Shown here: positions 57,856-64,000 of the stretch, one piece after another
Layout: each line of letters starts with the position of its first letter
How positions within the stretch are numbered: the stretch's first letter is position 1
Source of the DNA: Cymbidium sinense
Taxonomy: Eukaryota; Streptophyta; Magnoliopsida; Asparagales; Orchidaceae
Reading direction: 5' to 3'
NCBI GenBank assembly: GCA_021442155.1
Contig: CM038214.1
Span: forward strand, 314,495,001 to 314,559,000
DNA: 64,000 nt
Notes under the pieces: generated by a model
What the model was told of the DNA's origin: nothing
Database searches by the model: none
The model's input: the letters and a program-made list of their open reading frames with translations, nothing else
Made by a program: the position numbers and the translations under genes

Positions 57856-59504
57856 AGCCTGACTTAATAATAATTGAAATGAAAATAAACATGAGAACTA
57901 CAATCATATTTCTATTTTTGACAAGTTTTGTAACATCGCTATCTTTTCTAATAAATCGGATCAAATCCTATTCAAGCTCTCTTACAATGGTGATTTCATT
58001 CTAAAAGAGGTTTGGAATTTTATTAGAAATAAATAGAACACCTCTAATGTTTTCATTAAACTTAGGAACAATATTTGTCATATTTCTTATTCAGTTTTAG
58101 CTTGGAGGATATTGAATAACTTCATCCCTGTTGATTCCTTGCTCAGGCTTAAAGGGTTTTACTTACCTTCTAAGACCTATTATTGCTTTCATATTGAAAA
58201 TGTAAACCATGTTTGTGTCAATGGTGCTATTGCTTCCAAACTTTGGATATGCTATGATCATTTATTTAACACTAATATTTTCACTACTCTTTGTTGTTAT
58301 ATCAACATCTTGAAGTTTGTTTCCATAAAATTGTGAAATGTCATATCAAAGTTTTAATTTTTATTACCCTTATTTGGTACATTTGGATGGATAGAAATGA
58401 TGCTAAATATCATGGCATTCCTACAAACCATAAAAGGATCCTTTCTAGAACTACAAAAAAAAAATTCATGCTTTGTTAAATGCAATTTAATTTGCAATTT
58501 TCACTTTAGATGTTATAAATTTGTGGCTAAGAAAATGGGTATCACTTTGCATGATGATCTTTCGTACAAGAGTATTAGAATTATACATTGGATTAAGCCT
58601 AAACAAAATTCTATTAAGATCAATACTGATGGTTATGCTTCCCCAAACAAATATGGATGTGGTGGAATTCTTAAGGATTCTAAAGGCACTGTCATTTTTG
58701 CTTTTGCCCACCCCCTCAAAGCTTATTTTATTATTTATGCTAAACGCATGGTTGTTAACAAAGATATTGATATTTGTTTAATCAAATCTCTCTTTAATAT
58801 TGGATTGAAGTTGATGCTCTTCTTTTAATTAATATGCTCAATAATAATAAAATGGGAAATGTTGACTTATGTTATCTTCTTAATCACAATGAAAAGCATC
58901 TTTCTTAAGTTTGCTGCAAAATTTCTCACATTCTTTGTGTAGGTAATGCTTGTGTTGATTTCCTGGCTAATTTGGGAGGGGAATTAAATTAACTCACTTT
59001 ATTTGATAACCATAGCTTACCAAAGCATCTGCATGGTCTAATCAATCTGGATAACACTAGACTGCCTTACCTCAAATTTTAACATTCTTCTCTTTTGTTG
59101 ATCTTTTCCTATGGTGGTTTTACTCAGTCTATTTTTTTGTTATTTTTTTGTGCTCCCCTCACTAGGAAGTGGTTTTTATTGAGTTTATTTCTATACTTAA
59201 ACCCCCATCCTCTTTACCAAATTCAATATTGCCTAACCTTTTTTTGGGTCGTAGTGGTGCTATTTTTAAAAGGTTTCCCTATCCACTGAGCTTGGTGATT
59301 TTATTTTTGTGGCTCATGCTTTGTGTTTCTTGTTGGGTTGTGGATGTGCCAGATTTTTGTCTACCCATTTTACCAATGAATGTTGGGTTTGCCTTTAGTT
59401 TTGGCTAGTTGTGGCCTTTTTTGAATTGGATTTGTGGATGCTATGGTTGATTCTTCTGGTTGCTGCTAATTATTTCTTTCATCTTCTTGGCTATTTTGGG
59501 TGGT
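57856..59504 (+). mobile_element. LINE copy B: duplicate of copy A, truncated at 3' side
   Basis: Begins at the same internal LINE position and with the same telomeric left flank as copy A, and is colinear with it through the ORF2 tail and the first 0.4 kb of the 3' UTR. It stops at TTTTGGGTGGTTA (59504), equivalent to about 50340 in copy A, joined straight to an AT-rich satellite body. The rest of the UTR and the polyadenylation end are absent, so the right end is a recombination break. Confidence 0.85.
57862..59082 (+). pseudogene. LINE ORF2 C-terminus, copy B
   Basis: Colinear with copy A. Legible parts: NNFIPVDSLLRLKGFYLPSK, YYCFHIENVNHVCVNGAIAS (zf-RVT end), LIWYIWMDRNDA, and the RNase H stretch INTDGYASPNKYGCGGILKD. 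The catalytic Glu is lost (YAE to YAK near 58741), and the motif NEFDALLL of copy A is frame-broken (WIEVDALLL-like). NACVDFLANLGGELN and LPYLKF with stop TAA (59080-59082) close the frame. It keeps Trp in ASKLW and Pro in IPVD where copy A has changed, so each copy preserves ancestral residues that the other has lost. Confidence 0.82.
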
Positions 59505-60222
59505 TAAACTAAAAAATAAAACCTAAATTAAAAACCTAAAACCTAATCCAAAAAAAAGAAAATAAAAACCTAAACCTAAAAAATAAACTAAAATTAAAAC
59601 TAAACTATAAAATAAACATAATCCTAAACCTAAACCTACAAAATAAACTAAAATAAATAACCTAAATTAAAATAAATAAACTAAACTAAATAAAAACAAA
59701 AAACAAACTTAAGTAAAAATAAATACTAAAATAGACTAAAATAAGAAAAAAAATAAAATGAGTAAAATAAATAAAGCTTAACCTTCCGATTTACTTAATT
59801 TAAAAAAAAACATAAACCCTAAAATAAACACTAAACCCAAAACCCTAAACCTACAACCCTAAACCTATAACCTTAAACCTAAACCCTAAACCCTAAACCC
59901 TAAATCATAAAAAATTGTAAACCCTAAACCTTAAACCCTAAATCCTAAACACTAAACCTCAAACCTCAATCCCTAAACCCTAAACCTTAAACCATAAACA
60001 CTAACCCTAATAGTAAACCCTAAACCCTATACACTGAGCCCTAAACCATAAATTTCTAAACCATAAACCCTAAACTAACCCTAAACATTAAACAATAAAA
60101 ACCCTAAAGCCTAAACCATAAACCCTAAACCCTAAACCCTAACCCTAAACCTAAACCAAAAGTAGCTAAATAACTTTAAAAAATAAAACTAAACCCTAAA
60201 ACCTAATAAACATAAACCCTAA
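59505..60222 (+). repeat. Satellite unit between LINE copy B and GRP copy 17
   Basis: End of an AT-rich body, box CCGATTTACTTAATTT at 59786, a long CCCTAAA block (59810-60150) and the GRP leader. No gene. Confidence 0.85.
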
Positions 60223-60710
60223 GAATTGGCAGAACCTTGATGACAGAAACATCATTGTCAACCAGGCTAAATCTAGATCTAGTGGTGGAGGAGAAGGCGT
60301 AGGAGGCGATTATCATTGTGGTGGTGGGATATCTCGAGGTGTTGGTGGTTATGGTGGAGGTGGTCGGAGTAGTGGTGGTTATGGAGATGGGACGAGCGAC
60401 CGAGGTTACAACCGTGGTGGTGGCAAAGGAAGAGATCGGGGATATGATTATCGATCACGCTACTCGAGAGGTCAGGATGGTTCTGATGGGTACTGGAGAA
60501 ACTAAAGAACGGTCGATCCGATCTACTGTTTATGAAACTGTGTCTTTATAATAGAGATGATTCTAGCAATCCAGGGTTTTTGATTTACTCTATGCATGCT
60601 CATTTTTTATCTATGCCATCGCTTATGTCTTAGAAAACTTGGAGTGTTACTTGGTTGATGAAATCGAAATGAAGAAATGTCGAATCTAAATTTATTATCT
60701 ATTAAAAAAG
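60223..60710 (+). pseudogene. GRP: GRP retrocopy 17: Gly-rich frame still open
   Basis: The only copy whose GRP frame has no internal stop or frameshift: 93 codons from 60224 to a TAA at 60503-60505, reading NWQNLDDRNIIVNQAKSRSS, GGGEGVGGDYHCGGGISRGV, GGYGGGGRSSGGYGDGTSDR, GYNRGGGKGRDRGYDYRSRY, SRGQDGSDGYWRN. There is no start codon: the frame is closed upstream by TAA at 60197 and no ATG lies between. Most of the RRM is missing. It is therefore still a pseudogene, but a useful guide to the ancestral sequence. UTR complete, tail TATTAAAAAAG. Confidence 0.88.
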
Positions 60711-62989
60711 AGACCAAAAATCCTAAACCCCAAACTATAATTTGAACCCTAGACCTAAAACCTAAACCCTAAACCCTAAAACCCTAAACCCAAAATCTTA
60801 AACCTAAAACCTAAACACTATACACTAAACCCTAAAAAACCCTAAACCATAAACCCTAAACCCCAAAACCCTAAACCCTAAACTCTAAACCCTCAAATAA
60901 CCGTATACCCTAAACCCTAAACCTTAAACCCTAAAAAGTTAAAAACTTAAACCTAAACTAAATAAAACCTAAAAATAAAATTAATAAATAAACTTAAATC
61001 AAAATAAAATAAAATAATAAAATAAAATAATAACCTGAACTAGATCTTAAACCTAAACCTAAAAAAAATAAACTAATAAATAAAAACTAAACTAATACAA
61101 AATAAATAAAACCTAAACTAAACTAAAAAATAAAAAACCTAAATAAAATAAAAATTAAACCTAAAAAAAATAAAATAAACCTAAAATAAGATAAAATAAA
61201 AACTAAATATAAACTTAAACCTAAAAATACAACCTAAAAATAAATAAAAAATAAAACCTAAACCCTAAACTTAAAAAAAAACCTAAACCTTAAATTAAAA
61301 AAAACCTAAACCTAAAGTAAAAATAATATAAACCCAAACATAAACTAAAATAAATAAAACCTAAACCTAAACCTAAACCCTAAAGAAAATAAAATAAACT
61401 AAAAATAAACCCAAACCTAACCAAAAAAAATAAAACATAAAAATAAACCATAAACAAAAACCTAAAATTTAAATCGAAAAAAAATAAAATTAAAACCTTA
61501 ACATATACTTAAAATTAAAAAATAAAACCTAAACCTAAAAAATAAAATAAGAATAAAACTAAACTAAAACATAAACCAAAATCTAAACCTAAACCTAGAA
61601 AGTAAACTATAATAAAAAAACCCAAACTAAAATAAATAAACCTAAAATAAATAAATTAAAATAAATAAAAATAAAAAAACCTAAATAAAAATATAAAATA
61701 AAATAAAATAGAAAATTAACTAAATAAACCTAAACCTAAGAGTTAACTTAATTTTAAAAAAATAAAAAAATAAAACTAAAGAAAATAAAAGCCTTAACCT
61801 TAAACCCAAAACCATAAACCCTAAACCCTAAAACCCTAAACCCTAAACCCAAAAACCTAAAAAACCTTAATCCCAAAACCCTAAACCCTAAATGCTAAAA
61901 ACCCTAAACCCTAAAGCCTAAACATAAAACCCTAAATAATATACCCTAAACCCTAACCCTACACCCTAAACCCTAAAACCCAAAACTCTAAAACCCAAAA
62001 CCCAAAACCCTAAACCCTAAACCCTAAAAACCTAAAAACCTAAACCAAAACTAAATAAAACCTAAAAATAAAATAATTTAAAAAGCGTAAACCTAAATAA
62101 AATAAAAACATAAACTAAAACCTAAACCTTAATAAAATAAAGAATTAAAATAAAATAAAAATATAAACTTAAATAAAAACCTAAACCTAAACCAAAAATA
62201 AAATAAAATAAACTAATAAAAAGAAACTAGAATAAAATAAACTAATTAAAATAAACTAAAATAAAATAAATTATAACCTAAACTAAACTTAAAAATAAAA
62301 TAAACTTAATAATAAAAAACTAAAAAAAATAAAAACTAAACTTAAAATAAAAATAAAATAAAATAAAAACTAAATAAAAACCTAAATGTAAAAAATAAAC
62401 CTAAAATAAATAATAAATAAAATCAAAACCCTAAATTAAAAAACAACTAAACATAAAATAAAAGTAAAATAAATAAAATAAAATAAACCTAAATCTAAAC
62501 TAAAATAAATAAAACCTAAACTTAAACTTAAAGTAAACTAAACTTGAACCTAAACCTAAACTTAATAAAATAAAAAACTAAAAATAAAGCTAAACCTAAC
62601 TAAAAAATAAAACCAAAAAATTAAACTAAAATAAAAACCTAAAACCTAGACCTAAAAAAATAAAATAAAAAACTAATCCTAAACCTAAAAATAAGAAATA
62701 AAACCTAAACCTAAAAAATAAAATAAAAATAAAACTCACTTAAAAACCTAAAGCCTAAACACTAAAGCTTAAAGCCTAAACAAATATCCCTAAACTCTAA
62801 CCATAAACCCTAAACCCTAAAACCTACAACCCTAAATCATAAACCCTAAATCCCAAACCGTAAACCCTAAACCCTAAAACCTAAAGCCTAAACCCCAAAC
62901 ACTAAACCCTAAACCCTAAAAACCTAAAAAACCTAAACCTAAAATAAGTAAAACATCAAAATTAAAAATTTTAAAAACTATGGAATTGT
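60711..62989 (+). repeat. Satellite units before GRP copy 18
   Basis: CCCTAAA blocks at 60720-60940, 61790-62035 and 62800-62930; AT-rich bodies between; box AGAGTTAACTTAATTTT at 61740. The final block runs into the truncated GRP copy without leader. No gene. Confidence 0.85.
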
Positions 62990-63289
62990 GACAGAGGTTA
63001 CAGCGTGGTGGTGGAGAAGGGAGAGATCAGGGATATGGTGGTGGATCTCACTACTCAAGAGACCGGTGCTTGGGAACCTGGAGAAATAAGAATGGCCAAT
63101 CCAATATGTCGCTTATGGAACTATATCTTTATAATGAGATGGTTCTAGTTATCTAGTATTTTGATTTGCTTTATGCATGCTCATTTTTTATCTCTATCAT
63201 GCTTGTGTCATAGAAACTTTGTTTGTTAGTTGGTTGACGAAATAAAAAAGAAGAAATGTTGAATGTGAATTTGTTGTCTGCTAAATAAA
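62990..63289 (+). pseudogene. GRP: GRP retrocopy 18 (lacks RRM end and early tail)
   Basis: Starts inside the tail at DRGYS(R)GGGEGRDQGYGGGS and continues HYSR with small deletions (RPVLGTWRN-like), so the 5' 170 nt of the usual piece are missing and the joint is with an AT-rich body. UTR legible (ATCTAGTATTTTGATTTGC to TTGTTGTCTGCTAAATAAAA). Confidence 0.82.
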
Positions 63290-64000
63290 ACCAGAAATCC
63301 TAAACCCTAAACTAAAACCTGAACCCTAAACCTAAAACCTAAACCCTGAACTGTAAACCCTAAAAACCATAAACCTTAAATCTTAAATGCTAAACCCTAA
63401 AGCCCAAATTTCTAAACCCTAAACCCTATAACCATAAACCATAAACTCTAAACCTACAAACCTAAACTTCAAACCCTAAACCCTAATCCCTAAAACCCTA
63501 ATCCCTAAACTCTAAACCCTAAACCCTAAACCCTAAACCCTAAAACCTTAAACCATAAACTCTAAACTTAAACCTCCCCTAATAAAACCAAAACCCTAAA
63601 CCCTAAAACACTAAACCCTAAACCTGATAAACAAACATTTAACCAAACCTGCACCCTAAACCTAACCTAAACCTTAAACTCTAAAACCCTAAACCCTAAA
63701 ACCCTAAACCTTAAAACCTAAAGCTTAAACCCTAAACCTTAAAAACCTAAATACCTTAACCTCAAATAAATAAAACCTAAAAATAAAATAAATAAAAAAA
63801 CCTAAAACTAAAATAAAATAAAATCATAAACTAAAACTTAAACCTAAAATAAAATAAAATAAAATAATAAAAGAAATAAAATAAATAAATAATAATTAAC
63901 CTAAACTAAAATATATAAAACCTAAGAATAAAACTAAATAAAATAAAAATAAACGTAAAACAAAAAATAAAATAATCCTAAAATAAACCTAAAATAAAGA
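63290..64000 (+). repeat. Terminal CCCTAAA block and start of a satellite body
   Basis: CCCTAAA-type repeats to about 63760, the usual junction element (AAATAAATAAAACCTAAAAA), then an AT-rich body that continues past the window edge. No gene. Confidence 0.85.

Larger units (their letters stand above)
1101..64000 (+). repeat. Telomere-derived satellite matrix with phased GTTTACTTAATTT boxes
   Basis: The background of the window. CCCTAAA blocks (runs of 2-5 perfect units, otherwise degenerate) alternate with AT-rich bodies of CCTAAA/CTAAA/AAATAAA variants. The + strand has almost no G outside inserts. A box close to GTTTACTTAATTT, usually preceded by CCTAC and followed by an A-run and then CCCTAAA, lies near 4739, 6052, 13811, 17058, 19029, 19892, 24119, 25448, 27287, 28332, 29311, 29984, 31814, 32752, 33533, 34457, 36560, 37434, 42836, 43387, 44870, 46021, 47856, 57740, 59790 and 61742. 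A second shared element, CCTAAACTAAATAAAACC then AAAATAAAATAAATAAA, marks the step from CCCTAAA block to AT-rich body. Shared order of these elements argues for a real higher-order repeat rather than random decay. Confidence 0.85.

Noticed and set aside
6447..60551. Repeated Val/Met-rich open frames (VVVGDLEVLVDMEVVV type) at most GRP copies, and Thr/Ser-rich frames on the minus strand
   Set aside because: They are the +1 frame and the antisense reading of the GGN glycine codons. They do not match RRM or any other domain and stay open only because GGN repeats rarely give stops in those frames.

Overview
The window is plant nuclear DNA with no intact protein-coding gene. Plant origin rests on four things: Arabidopsis-type telomere repeats (CCCTAAA on this strand) throughout, retrocopies of a plant glycine-rich RNA-binding protein (GRP) and of ribosomal stalk protein P0, L1-type plant LINE fragments (DUF4283/zinc-knuckle ORF1, and an ORF2 tail with an RNase H domain), and the 3' end of an Au-type SINE. 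I cannot name the species. The LINE ORF1 recalls angiosperm copies, monocots included, but that is a weak hint.

The matrix (about 1101-64000) is a telomere-derived satellite almost free of G on the + strand. Fairly pure CCCTAAA blocks of about 100-400 bp alternate with AT-rich bodies made of CCTAAA, CTAAA and AAATAAA variants. Each body ends in a box close to GTTTACTTAATTT, just before the next CCCTAAA block. The box recurs about 26 times. It is about 0.7-1.0 kb apart in simple units and about 1.8-2.1 kb apart where a GRP segment is present. A CTAATAA-type domain fills 7151-9876. Several patches (3.4-4.0, 40.2-42.2, 44.0-47.2 kb) switch to CCCTGGGCC-like text and may be sequencing artefacts.

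Embedded in the matrix are 18 decayed copies of one 5'-truncated GRP segment (last part of the RRM, Gly-rich tail, 3' UTR, short A-run), plus tail-only remnants. There are also three P0 retrocopies (14.0, 19.2, 20.2 kb) and four LINE pieces (1-1100, 9.9-12.8, 48.7-52.2, 57.9-59.5 kb). All are on the + strand, and most of their 3' A-runs abut CCCTAAA repeats. Later insertions are a 490-bp Harbinger/Tourist-like MITE with a TTA duplication (14993-15482), a 103-bp Au SINE 3' end with a 13-bp duplication (35190-35292), and a 4.9-kb non-telomeric insertion that splits one GRP copy (52602-57492).

My reading is that cDNAs of LINEs and abundant host mRNAs were joined to telomeric DNA in one polarity. 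That polarity is what priming on a telomere G-strand 3' end would give. The resulting block then spread by unequal exchange or segmental duplication into a mixed telomere/retrocopy satellite. The sequence shows the polarity, shared breakpoints and duplications; the mechanism is inference.
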